The notes beneath the pieces are model-generated. The model made no database searches. It was not told the origin of the DNA and worked only from the letters and a program-made list of their open reading frames with translations. A stretch of DNA of 64,000 nucleotides from Nectonema munidae (taxonomy: Eukaryota; Nematomorpha; Nectonematoida; Nectonematidae). The number at the start of each line of letters is the position of its first letter. The first letter of the stretch is position 1. Below, piece after piece: positions 23,143-34,626 of this stretch. The position numbers and the translations under genes are program-made. The stretch covers positions 80,214-144,213 of the forward strand of contig JAUIRK010000095.1 in assembly GCA_030549495.1 (NCBI GenBank), given 5' to 3'.

Positions 23143-25743
23143 CTTTTCCCTAGTTTGTTGGGTTCTGTATCTGATAAGCTCCCTCTAAAATCAGTAAGGT
23201 TTTTTATAGCTACTACATCAATAGACAGTATCTGTAAGAATATAAGTATAGGTTAAGTAAATTTAAAAACTCTAAAATAGGAACTTAAAACAAAGGCTCA
23301 AAAGCAAAGTATCGATATCTTGTTTGAGTTTAAAATGAGATCGATCTTCAAAAATATTTATCGAAAATCCAATTTCTGTATATCTTCACGCATTTGAAAA
23401 TGGGAGAATTTAAGAATGATCTTTTCATGATTATGATGTATTTTTTTGTTTTTAGAAAAAACGCTGTTGTTATCTTTCCTGTAAATTATTCTGTATAAAA
23501 GATCTGTTAAGAATAATGGCAAATCGAAAATACATACTATTCTTCTGACTTTTATGAAGCGTGCAATAAATCGTTCTATTTGATTTACCTACAAAACTTA
23601 TTTCAATAATGGGACATAAGGTATTGTTGAGATGTTTACAACGCTGGTTAGTAGTGGATCCAGCTAGCTACAAAGGCAGCACCAAATATTTGGAATGATA
23701 ATAGTTTACAGAGTGATTTTGCAAATTGTAATCCTTTATATTTGATTTTGAAGTATTCTATGCTTTAAATATATTCCGACGAATTCTAATCATTATTTTT
23801 AGCACCTCGGCCTCCTTCCTTATCCCTCACGGTTGTTTATCTTTTGTGTTGGTGACGTAACCTATTTTTAATGTTGAAGCTGCGAATGTTGAAAGTACCA
23901 ATAAAATAAGGCTTTCTTGTAGGCCTATAAGGCTGCTTGTTTGGCCATGATCCACATCCTTTTATTCAATTTGTAAGCTTTTCATATCTACGATTGCATG
24001 AACACATGAATGAAAATAACAAAGAATTTAAAGCAAGAAAGAAGAAAATAACATTCATTTTTAGACGCCATAAAACACTATGATGGAATTCATAAAAATA
24101 ATTTCGCTTAGAACAGTTTTTAGGTAAATAATACACATCCCATTTTAATTCAAACTGTTATTTGTCTTCTTTTTGAAATGCCTTGTGTATTCTTGAATGT
24201 TTTTTTCAGTGAATCGCCTTGGGAGAAAATGATGCTTTAAACTTGAAAAGCATCCATTATTTAGTCATCATAACATCACCCAAACAGGCACACATATCAT
24301 GCATATTGTTAAGTTCGTGTGCTGTGTCTCCCTCCCCTCTTCACTCATACCCCGAGGAGTGTTGTGCGCGCAAGCAATATTTTGTAGAAGAGTCATTACT
24401 CCACCCCTCTTCTCGAACCTGGCGCTCTTTTATATACGAGCCATGTAGCCAACTAACTTGAGATTCAAATCTCAGCATAGATTTGTTCTGCGAGAAAGCG
24501 CACATCCAGCGACGAAGAATTGGAAGAGCGATGAAGGTGACTCCTCCATATATGACATATCTTCATTATTATTCTCGCAAGACGCGTAGCGAACACAGCA
24601 GTAGAAGTTGTCCTGCACCTCTATCATATGCATACTATGCGCACTAATATAGAAATCATAATATTTACTAGATTCGCAAGGAAGCTTGTCATGATGTAAT
24701 AATAACATTCCATTTACATTTGTTCACGCTACTTTTCTCACTAATGCATCCAAACAAACGTTTATAATGGCAAATGAGTGTCCTGAGTAGAGCTCATAGT
24801 GTTAACTCCTGTAATTTCTCCTCGCAAATGGTACTGATTTTTTATCTTTCTTTATCCTATTCAAAACATGTGGTGTATCCTACGTATAGTTGGAAAAATA
24901 ATGACATTTTCGTTGATTTTTCGTTAAAATGGTAACGAAGTATGATTTCAATTCAACGATAAAGTAATCTCTATGAATTTGAGAGAATGTATAAACTTCA
25001 ACTTATTTTGTTTCTATGTTAGCGATCATGTTGATTTCAATCATCATTCGTTTTATACATATTTACACTCAGTGTTGTAAGGAAGCATCAAAATCAAGGT
25101 GCGATATATATTTATTCATGACTTCTATAGATCTGCACAAAAGTGTCGACTTTTTCTTGTTTTTTAATACTGAACATTAACGTATTTGATTTAAACATTG
25201 ATTTTCAAAAAAACTTGCATACTCAATAATTTTCTAACATTTTACTATTTTCAAACTAAATTGATTTTCAAGATCTAAAGAGCTAACTTTGACACCCCCA
25301 ACATTCCAAATAACAATTTAAAACCGCCAAAATTTAATATTACAGGTATACAAAATTGGAAAGTGTAGCAAACGGTTATTACATTACTGTTTAAGTCTAA
25401 ATTATCTCCACCAAATGTTTATTGATGTAGAAATAAATTCGGTATAGGTGGCGTATCGACTCTCCCGCCCCTCTTGGTACCTCACTGGAGTTAAGTCAAA
25501 TATTTTTTTGAAAACTAATTAACAAAAAAACTTTTAGAGTAGGAGTAGAATAATTCCTTCAAAATTAGAACTTTTTTGTTATTTTAATCTTTCATTTCAA
25601 CATATTTCAGCAAGTTATGTGTTATCCTTCAAAATTACAAAAAGTTCTAGTCAACACATACACAAAATAATAGGAAAGCCAAAAGCGCTGAGTGATCACA
25701 TATTTTTCGAAACGAAAAGTAATAAAACTTTTTTGGGTAGCGA
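23143..25743. other. long stretch without recognised gene
   Basis: Most is AT-rich. A less AT-rich patch spans about 24290-24700. It includes TTTTATATACGAGCC near 24427, a TATA-box-like word, but no recognisable exon follows on either strand. An 80-codon open frame at 24219-24461 has no recognised motif. Confidence 0.35.
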
Positions 25744-26208
25744 CAGTGGCGTAACTAGGTGGGGGCGGTCCGCCCCGGGCGGCACATTTTTAGGGGCAGC
25801 ATATTTTGAAATCACTCATATATTGCAATCAATACGAAGTTAAGATCTTTATAACAGTTTGTGTTATAAGAAATTTTCATTTAACAAACACAAAAAAAAC
25901 ATGCATACACAACAAATCTGAAACCTGAAAAAAGTTTTTGACGAAGTTATTGAAGAGTTTGCTAACAAAAAAGCTAGAAAAGTTCATCTATAAAAAGTTG
26001 AAAATGAATATTTGTATGTAATTAAATAAATTTTTCAGTTTTTTTAATTTTCATATTAAAGCATTATTTTATATTATAAGCATTTATATAAAACTAATTT
26101 ATAAATAAATAATGTTTTATGCGTTTTTAACCAATTTTTTAAAATAAAAAGGGGCGTCAAATTTATGACCCGCCCCGAACGGCAATTCTCATGGTTACAA
26201 CGAAAATG
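25744..26208. mobile_element. hAT MITE, diverged
   Basis: The left end CAGTGGCGTAACTAGG is a common hAT MITE terminus. It is followed by a GC-rich GGGGGCGGTCCGCCCC segment. The right side, read inward (GTAACCATGAGAATTGCCG then GGGGCGGGTCA), is a decayed inverted copy. The terminal CACTG of the right end and the 8-bp duplication are not clear. Confidence 0.6.
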
Positions 26209-26762
26209 AAAAAAAATTAATTTAACGATAAAGATAGCGAAGCGCTTTTTTGTTCAAAGTAACGATAACTATAACGAAGTTTAGTTTAGTTTTTGTAGTA
26301 ACGATTCCAAGTGTAACAAACTCTACGTGTTTCCCATACTTTTCCACTGTGTGGGCCCTTTTGGTAACAAAATTTGCCTTAAGACCAAAGATTTAATGTT
26401 TTTGAAAACAACTATTTATTAAAAACAGGTAACTTTTGTAATTGATTTAAGAGGCTGAGCACAGAAAAAGAACGATCAAAATTTGTATTGGTGTTTATCA
26501 TCAGATTTTTGTTGAAAATTTATTTTAATTGGACAAATTCATTTATTTCTTGGATACAAACAAATCAATCCGTATTTTTATACAAAATATTCTCAGCTAT
26601 TTTCTTTTAAGGAAATAGTATTAAAATTCTAAATAAATGTTTTTTTACTTCATGCATTTTTCCCAAATTTTCACTTTCCTTAAATATTTTCAATTAAAGA
26701 GCTGCATCTTAAATGTATTAAAGTTAGTGAGTAAAGGATCATTTGGTCAGAGAGAGGCGTTT

Positions 26763-27330
26763 TCACGGGAAATTAGGGGGCGAATACCATGATAGTCGTA
26801 TCTGGACACTAGTTTTTTCGTTGGGTCTATTCAAATATGTCTGCCAATAAGCAAGATTATACCTAAACTTGAGCAGCTCTTCGAAGTCCTCCAATAGATG
26901 TTCTGCCTTCTTTGACAAATGACGATATTTTATCAAAAACGTCAAATACTCCAGAAAGAGCCTTATCCGTAGACTACCAACGAGCAGGTGTGTAGTAAAT
27001 GAGGTCTTAGCTTCTAAAATCCATATCTTAGCACATTTGCAAAAAATTCTTGTGTTGAGTGCTTCACTTTTGAGAGTAGCACCCTTTAAAGTGTCTATAA
27101 AGACAGCGGGGAGAGTCTTGGAAGCAAAAACCTCATTTTGTATCGTGTAGTGTGTTGTCATTACAGCCGCGTTACAAACCTCAGTCTGGAGCCTGGTAGC
27201 TCTGACCGTTCTCACTCCCTAATTTCGTCCATGAGACATTTTCCTCATACAAGAAGATGCGAACCACGTTTATAACATCTTGCGCGTTGTAGTTGCAACT
27301 GCGTTACGTCTGTTATCTCACCAACTTTGA
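26763..27330 (-). mobile_element. hAT transposase relic, ZBED5/SCAND3-like
   Basis: A 150-codon minus-strand frame contains THYTIQNEVFASKTLPAVFI, EALNTRIFCKCAKIW and EELLKFRYNLAYWQTYLNRP. These align by eye with the His-containing core, the RALNSRLF segment and the LAYLADIFxHLN segment of the ZBED5/FAM200-type hAT family. Upstream, VSWTKLG-like residues continue in another frame. The N-terminal BED finger and the first Asp region are not seen, so it is a fragment with at least one frame change. Confidence 0.6.
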
Positions 27331-27844
27331 TGGCCAAGATGTGGACAGGCGCATTTTTTCCATCGCCTCTACTTTGATATCTTTGTGCATGTCATTCACG
27401 CTTGAGAGACCAATCCAATTAAGTTTGGCAACACATTTCAGACCCATAAAAGTCTTACCTCCTCTACCATGCATAGCTTGATAAAGGTCTCCTTACGTGT
27501 ATGTTGATTTTTTGCTTTGTAATAAGAGAGTTTTGTCCTCGACAATCTTGCTATCTTGAAAAAGGAACTCATGTTGAGCAATCCTATCTTATTCGCTTGA
27601 GCTGTTCTCTAATTCTAAAATATACCGGATTCTTATTAGCGATTTTTGGTGGCCTGATGTTTCCTCTTTGCACGCTCCTTTTTGCAAATAACGCATTGTG
27701 AGTTACGTTTAAAGCAAATATTTGTATTTTAGGTCACAAATAAATTACCCTCGTAATCAGTAATTCTCTTAGGTTTTGTTTGTTGACAAAATCTCTATTG
27801 TACTAAGAATTTTAGCTGGGAAGTTTTGCTATATATAAAATGCC

Positions 27845-27955
27845 ATTTACTTATTTAGTTAGACAGCTAATTAATTAGTTAGTTAATTATTTAGTTAGAT
27901 GGCCATAACCATTGGTCGTTCCATGATATCTAGAGCCGGCTGCCTCTCAGCTACC
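27845..27955 (-). repeat. possible LINE or SINE 3' end with TAACTAA tail
   Basis: On the minus strand TCTAGATATCATGGAACGAC is followed by a simple tail of TAACTAA-type repeats. The layout recalls the 3' end of the LINE pair (GGGCCACGATATCCGAAAGG then ACTTAACTAA), but only a short stretch is similar. Confidence 0.3.
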
Positions 27956-28231
27956 TAGACTCTTCTCACTCAAATTTATTAAAATTTTTTATTATTCTCT
28001 TTGAAAAATATAATCTAAAAATTAAAACCGTGAAGCTAGAAGCGGGAGAAGCTAGGAAACTCTGAAGTATGTATACTCAAGGACAATATTAATTGAAATC
28101 AAACTTTTAATCTATAAATACCGACTTAAATTAGAGGGGATCAAAACATGAGAATTTAAATGACTACTTACACCACTAATGAAATTTCACAAGTAAAATT
28201 GAATATTTAAGAAATAGTCTCAGAACAAAGG

Positions 28232-28573
28232 ATGAAGACAACAGTTCTGGTTTTTCTCTTGAATGTCAATTGCTGCCTGTACCTGAATTGGATGAAAAAT
28301 GGAAATCTAAGGTATCATGGCTTGAAACGGAGAGCCTACTTACTCTGCTTAAACAATGACTGCAGCCTTATGGAAAGGTTCAACGTGCCAAATATCAAAA
28401 AAGCTGTTGGCATTGAAATCCTAGACAAGATTGGACAAATGGCAGGAGACAGAAAGGGCGAAAAAGCTAAACAAATTGACAAGAGTCAACTGCCTTCAAA
28501 TCTAACGCAAATCGATTTGGAGTTTATGCGCTGGTTGCAAGAGAAGATTTCGAAAAGCTCGTCCAATACCTAA
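28232..28573 (+). other. unassigned coding-like ORF
   Basis: The second half of this frame (GIEILDKIGQMAGDRKGEKA, then LTQIDLEFMRWLQEKIS) looks like real protein: low Ser/Leu runs, balanced charge, amphipathic helix patterns. In the first half a different frame reads KWKSKVSWLETESLLTLLK, which also looks coding, so one frame change near 28370-28390 probably separates two parts of one old coding sequence. I do not recognise the family. It could be an exon of a host gene or a transposon ORF. There is no AATAAA immediately after the stop. Confidence 0.3.
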
Positions 28574-29028
28574 ATCACTATTCCCTCTCTCTCTTGTGAC
28601 TTGGTGTAAATTTGGATGGAACGCGTATAAACATGTGTTGTAGCTCTTATCTGTAAGTTAGGTGAATGGCTAGTGCTTCATGTCGCGGATAGGAGAAGCA
28701 TACCCATAATTTCAATTTTATTCTCTTTATTACTGTTAGTCTTTCCATTCTTAGCATCTCCAAATTCCCATTTTGATATATATTTAATAAAAAGTGTTTT
28801 CAATCATACCATCAACAAAAATGAGCACACTACTAAAAAACGAGCTTGATAAAAATGTGACACCGGTGTGAACATAAATTTTATTGCCCGTCTTTTACTT
28901 TGCCCAAAGTGAGGGACATGTTTAGGCGAACAGTTCTTAGAAACTTTTTAAGTATCACGAGGAGTTGCGCAACCAACGGTAAAAGATGCATCTGAAATAT
29001 TTTATCACATAATCAAAAATATGATATA

Positions 29029-29634
29029 CAGTAGACCTTCGTTAACTCGGATATGGGATAAGTCGAACCCTGATCGAGAACAAAAATGTTTGCCCTCATA
29101 GGCTACAAGCGGCTATTACTTTTACTTTTTTAATTTCGCGTGAGTAACATTGGTTAGGTACTGGGTTTCGATAACTCAAGGTCTTGGGTTCGATCCCGCA
29201 TCAAGCCTACTTTCTCATATGATACAAGCGGCGCAATTGTGCCTTCTCGATGAAAACACCCCACGATACCTTTACCTTTACAAGCAGTCATTTTATTTGT
29301 TTTTTACTGAATAGATAGTTCGCGCTCATTCTAAATTTTGACGATATTCCAAAGCTTGTTGAGGCTATATCAAGTTGATGAAGTGTTCATCTCCATTTTT
29401 CTTCAATATTTTCTCCCAAAATGCCTAGAAGACGTACAGCTAACGCTCGAAAGCTTGTCACTCTATCAGGGACCAAGAAACTTGAACTTATTCGCAAATT
29501 AGCAGCTGGAGCTACTTAGAAAAGTGTTTGTGAAGAGTATGGGGTGAAGATAGTAGATATGTAGACCCTCTGTTAAGTAGGAATAGTCGGACACCCTTCT
29601 CCCCCAAGCAGTCCGACTTAACGAGGGTCTACTC
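29029..29634 (+). mobile_element. Tigger/pogo deletion derivative
   Basis: The element is flanked by TA (29027-29028 and 29635-29636), the target site of pogo/Tigger transposons. Its ends CAGTAGACCTTCGTTAACTC and (inward from the right) GAGTAGACCCTCGTTAAGTC are inverted repeats. At 29421 a frame begins MPRRRTANARKLVTLSGTKK, then KLELIRKLAAGAT, stop, KSVCEEYGVK, the first CENP-B-like helix-turn-helix that binds the termini. The rest of the transposase is deleted. A family A SINE is inserted at 29140-29283. Confidence 0.8.
29140..29283 (+). repeat. tRNA-derived SINE, family A copy 2
   Basis: TGGTTAGGTACTGGG and GGGTTCGATCCCG are the box A- and box B-like words, followed by CAATTGTGCCTTCTCGATGA as in copy 1. 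It lies within the Tigger derivative, so it inserted later than that element. Confidence 0.75.
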
Positions 29635-29652
29635 TACTTTGTTCGGGGACCC

Positions 29653-29716
29653 AATTGTCTTGAGGCCGAATTGTCCAGAGTCCAAATTGTCTTGATGCCG
29701 AATTGTACCCAAACAC
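29653..29716. repeat. 16-bp tandem repeat, four units
   Basis: The word AATTGTCTTGAGGCCG and variants begin at 29653, 29669, 29685 and 29701, an exact 16-bp period. Confidence 0.8.
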
Positions 29717-31145
29717 CTAAATCTACTATATCTTCTAGTCTTGTTATCAATAACATCTCAGATATGCTTTATATTTCATCAATCTTATCTGTCACTTTCA
29801 TTTCTAATGCAAATACAACTCTATAGTAATTTCTAACCAAATTGCATTAGCAATATGAATAATACAATTCTTGAAAACTAAATTCCTTGTCCTTTAAAAT
29901 TTTATGGCTGCACCTTTCTTACCGCCAAAAAATCTCTATCCAAGGGGGCGAAATTAATTTGAGGCTGGCACACAAATTTGGTTTTTTTCCCTTTGCTTCA
30001 TTTTCCTTCCACCGTCATACGATTGACGCCGTTATCATAATAACAATAATTTCAACGTTGGATCATTTTTATATAACTTATATAAAAATTGAATAAATTG
30101 ATCCAAAATTATTGACAGTTTAATCCATCAAAAAAAATTTGCCCAACCCCTAAATTTGAACCATGTGCGCTCTACTAAAGCAAGACGTGAAAATATTTTA
30201 AAGTAGACATTACGATGTATTAACTATAACAAAAGCATTTTCACTTTTTAGGAGCAAATTCTAAAATCAATATTAAGTAATTCAACACTCAGGCTTCTCA
30301 TTGTATCACGAAATTGCTTTAATTTAATAACAAGCCCTTAAGGTTAATTAAACGACGTCTTAGGATTGTGGGCCATGGAACTTAAATTTAATTAGTTTCA
30401 TAATAGATCCGCCAATGCTCACAAGATAGGAAAACAGAGCGAAAACAGTTTGTGCAGAAAAACAGACCGAAAACAAATGAGATCTAGAGATAGGCTTGAA
30501 CAAATAAGTATTCGTGTTTACTGTACTAGCTAAAAGAAATAGGAAACTGGATTAACTTGAAATTAAAGGATGCCTTTTAAAAATATACAGGCCAGCATGT
30601 AAAAAGTTAGGAATCACAAAAAAGTGTAAATTAGATGAATTTGTGAATGCAGTTTAGAAGTCTGCATGGTTGGTGCCAAGATCACAGAATTATTGAGTCA
30701 AGTATCAATAGTGCAAAGTGAGGAAGATGATGAAGTCGTTTTATTTTAATATTTTTAATTAATTTTTTTATTATTGGAAATATTTTGTCATAATTAAACT
30801 TGGATAAATTTTAAAGGTAAGCAAAGATTAATACTTTTTTTGGATGTGAAACTAAGAAGTAAGTTTGCAACAGTGGCCGTTGCTTACAAATGATAATAAT
30901 TGAGCAACTTGCAAAATTACGGATTATGGCAAAAATTAAAAACTTTAGAGAGATTTTTTCCCATTCACTCTATTCACGGTGTAATATATTCTGCATTTTC
31001 CACACTTCCTATCTAGAGTTTCTAATTTCTCGACAAAAGAAAATTCTCAAGAAATAAGAAAATAAATTAAACCTTCGCGAGACTCGAGATTTATATCGAG
31101 AAAAATAAAAATAAACCTCAAACTGAATCTTAACTCAAGATAGCT
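29717..31145. other. AT-rich stretch without recognised gene
   Basis: No coding motif was seen. Near 31075-31105 the words GACTCGAGATTTATATCGAG resemble the TCGAGA-rich termini of the hAT relics at 1350 and 39850, so a solitary element end may lie here. Confidence 0.35.
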
Positions 31146-31252
31146 CTAAAGTAAAAAATTAATTTTAAGAAAAATTTTTGTTCTAACTCTAGCAGCTTCT
31201 CCAAAGTAAAAAATTAATTTTAAGAAAATTTTTTGTTTTAACCCTAGCAGGA
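31146..31252. repeat. 55-bp tandem duplication
   Basis: The segment containing AAAGTAAAAAATTAATTTTA and ending CTAGCAG occurs twice with a 55-bp period (landmark at 31148 and 31203), with a few differences. Confidence 0.8.
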
Positions 31253-31636
31253 TGGATCTTTTTTGGCAACAAAAAAGTTTTCAATTTTTCAAAATTTTCA
31301 AATTTGTATGCTTTCTGCAAGTTTTCAGACAAAATTTATAAGCCAAATCATATTTAGACTGGAATAAAGTTTCATTCTATATAAAAATATCCATTATGGG
31401 TATACAGAACAAGAAACAACATTTTGAGTATTTTATAGATGGCGTTAAACACTTTTGAATAAAAACATGTCAAATGATGAAAAAATTTTATTTTTGAAAT
31501 TAAAATTGAGTAAAGTTAATTCATTAGACAATTAGCAATTAATTTCAGTATACACAATATGAAGGCATGTTTAATTATTTGATGTAAGTAAAAAGCGTGT
31601 GCACTCATGAAATAAATAGGATAGTGTAGTACCAAT

Positions 31637-31897
31637 CAGTGGCGGATCCAAAAATTTCTTATAGGGGGGACCGAAATCTATTTAAATTTTTTCAATTTTG
31701 CTAAAAGTCTTCAGCGAATACAACAGCTGTATTATGTCTTTTAGAATTCGACTTGTCATATCGTTGATATAAACGTAATCAACTACCAACAAGTATTGTT
31801 TTAGGAAAAAAGCAAAATTAGTAAGGGTAATTTTCGAAGCCATTTTTCATAGGGGTTGCCTAGGCCCATGAGCCCCCCCCCCTTGGATCCGCCACTG
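31637..31897. mobile_element. hAT MITE inserted in LINE copy 2
   Basis: Ends CAGTGGCGGATCCA and TGGATCCGCCACTG are perfect inverted repeats. Flanking 8-mers GTACCAAT (31629-31636) and GTGCCAAT (31898-31905) are the target duplication with one change. LINE copy 1 keeps the empty site as a single GTGCCAAT. 261 bp, noncoding, with a poly-C run near its right end. Confidence 0.9.
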
Positions 31898-31910
31898 GTG
31901 CCAATCTGTC

Positions 31911-32484
31911 ATGCTCAAAATTTTGCACTTCAATATCAACGGCTTGGCTAAGAAACGTAGTGCTCTAATTGAGCTCTTTACCGAAAATAATATAGGCGTC
32001 TTCTCTCTGAACGAAGTCAAATCTCAAGCCAAGTATTCCATCCGTACCTCGGATATAGGACATTTGTGCATCCTAGTACAAGCCACTCGCGAGGTCTAGC
32101 GATGGGTGTGCGAGAGCGGTTAAAATTTCCAGTTTTACGATAAGTGACTCTGGAGACTCGATGGCCCTGAAGCTTGATCTTGGTAGAGCTGGACATTTAG
32201 TCGTATTGGGTTGTTACAATCCGCCTAGTAACCCTCTGTTGGACTACGAATTTATCGAAAGATATCTTTGCTCCTCCGATAAGGTGCTACTACTAGGTGA
32301 TCTAAACGCTCACCACATCAGTGAAACAAATAGCTCGGCTGGCACCGACTTACTCAAGTTGGTAGAGGATTCGTACGCGTTTATCTTTAACGATACAACA
32401 TCAACTCGTGATAAGAATGTGTTAGACCTTGCAATCATGTCTTTTAAACTGAGACCACTTCTAGCCTCAATAGTGGTTATCTAG
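31911..32484 (+). pseudogene. LINE copy 2 endonuclease
   Basis: The ATG at 31911 gives MLKILHFNINGLAKK and SLNEVK, stops at 32099 exactly as in copy 1, and resumes at 32161 with GDLNAHH. A TAG at about 32482 replaces the Gln codon found in copy 1. The protein is therefore doubly broken: one break shared with copy 1 and one private. Confidence 0.75.
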
Positions 32485-34045
32485 GATTGCTGTGTATCTG
32501 ACCACAAGCCCTTGTTGGTCACAGTTTCTTTTGGTCCACAATTCCTGACTGACAAGGGAAATTTAGTGAAGAGGTGGGTCTTCAGCCAAGCCAACTGGGA
32601 TAGGTTTAGGTCGCTACTAAATGATTCAGCCCCGCGGGTCATGATGTGCATAGGAGTAAAACCTCCTGAGGAACTTGCGGAGTGTGTCAACGATGCTATT
32701 CTCTCTGCATGACGAGAGGCAGTTCTCTTGAAGGGGGTTAGAAAATACGAAAATCCATTTCTGAAGAATGTCCTATTGCTCATCAAGGAAAAACGAGTTA
32801 TCTATAGAAAATACATTCACACTAGGGACGCCGAGACAAAGAATCTTATCAATCGATTACAAAAACTCATTAGGAAAAACTCGGCGAAACCACATCTAGG
32901 AAAGTCACAAGCATCACAAAAGCCTCTAACCCGCTACAGGGCTCTTCGAAGTTCTGGAACCTGATTAGAGGGCTAAAGCCAGGCTGTAAAGGTCCAACGT
33001 CGGTCACTTGGAATAACCGAACAGCCATAGAGGCGGAAGATAAATGTGCGCTGCTTGCTGATTATTACGAAGATGTGTATAGGACAAATCCAGGTCCGAA
33101 AAATTTTAATTCTGAAATTGAGCTTTTTAGGCATTTACCTGCGACAAACGACACTAAATTCACCCTGAGGACCTGGTTCAAATCATTAAAAAGCTTAAAG
33201 CTAGGAAAACGGCGGGATGGGATGAAGATAGTAATCTATTCATCAAAAATCTTCCCCCTATGTTTAGTGACGTCTTGCTGGCAATGTATAACTCTTTTAT
33301 AAAAGATGGGTTTTACCCAGACTGCTATAAAAGGGCTATACTTATTTGTGTGCCAAAGGTTGGCAAGAAGAGCGGCAAACCCAGTGACCTACGGCCTATT
33401 AGTCTACTCCCTTGACTGAGCAAAGTGTATGACAAATTAATTTTTGGAGTACTCGATGCTTGGTGGAAGGAGCATGCAATAATCCCAAAAGAACAGTTTG
33501 GATTCCAAAAAGGTTTATCAACAAATCATGCTCTGCTTACCGTGCATCATGATGTTGCTAAAAGCTTAAATGATGGCCTCTACGTAGGGATGATATCTTA
33601 CGACCTGGAGAAGGCTTTTGATACAGTCTGGCATGAGGGTTTGCTGTTCAAACTTAGTAGCATGTTTGTGCCATCATGTATCTCCAAGGTAGTTCACAGT
33701 TTCCTTTCTCGACGCTCATTCCAGATCAGAATAAATAACGAATTTTCAAGGAGAATAAGCCTAGGGTGCGGGGTCCCCCAAGGTTCACCTCTAAGCCCCC
33801 ATCTGTTCAACATCTACATATCTAACATTAGGGACTCTTTCAATAAGTCGATCTATGCTAGGATAATCTGTTTCGCAGACGACATATGTGTATATTACTC
33901 CGCTAAGCGTGTACCGCGTAACCTTAAGGTGAATTACTCTAAATGCAAGTTCATCATCTTTGGCGCTAATTGTCCCAAAAATAACCCGCCAACTATAGGG
34001 AATATTCCCCGAGTTCGCCACCTAAAATATATAGGAATCAATTGA
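32485..34045 (+). pseudogene. LINE copy 2 reverse transcriptase
   Basis: The open pieces 32512-32712, 32728-32964, 33075-33302 and 33425-34045 together follow the frame order of copy 1's RT. Private stops and small indels break it, for example TGA in place of a Cys codon just before 33425. YDLEKAFDTVWH, GVPQGSPLSP and FADD are preserved in the last piece. The gap between FADDICVYYSAKR and LKVNYSKCKF is the same as in copy 1. Confidence 0.75.
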
Positions 34046-34309
34046 GATGCCGGATTTAGTTTTCATCGTGAAGCTCACGAAAAGATAAAAAGGGAAAGAA
34101 GGATCTAGCGCTATATGGATGTCTTAAAGACCTTGGGGTCAATTCCACGCCGGTAGGCAATGTCATTAAAATCCTAACAATGCCGAAATTGACTTATGGC
34201 AACTCCATTTTGGGATGCCTTCCCTCAACTTGGACCAACAAAATAGACGACTTCATGTACAAACTTTTTAGGAATGTTTATGGGAACCCTTTCACTATTG
34301 CCCATAGCC

Positions 34310-34626
34310 CAGGGATCGGCTAACTTTTTTACCCATCAACCCCTTCATAGAACATTTGTCTTTACATCAACCCCCACCCCACATAGAAATGTTTCATATA
34401 AACATTAATCAATGTCCAACAATTAAGAGAAAAAATACAAACCAAAAATGTTTCATATATCCTACACTATACAATGTCCTAAGCTATGTTTTAAAAGAAA
34501 AAGGAGATTTATTACTACTATAAAGTAAAAAAAGCATAACACAATTTGGTTTTGTCTATCTTATCGACACCTAAAGATCTGTTATCGACCCCCAGGGATC
34601 GATATTGAACACTTTGCCGACCCCTG
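34310..34626 (+). mobile_element. hAT MITE nested in LINE copy 2, shared with copy 1
   Basis: Same length (317 bp), same ends and same flanking CATAGCC repeats as the copy at 12013-12329, at the same position in the LINE. A few point differences separate the two. It was carried as part of the LINE RNA and did not insert twice. Confidence 0.85.

Noticed and set aside
24219-24461. 80-codon ORF with Cys pairs as a small secreted protein
   Set aside because: No signal peptide-like start and no recognisable Cys framework; the frame is likely chance in a less AT-rich patch.
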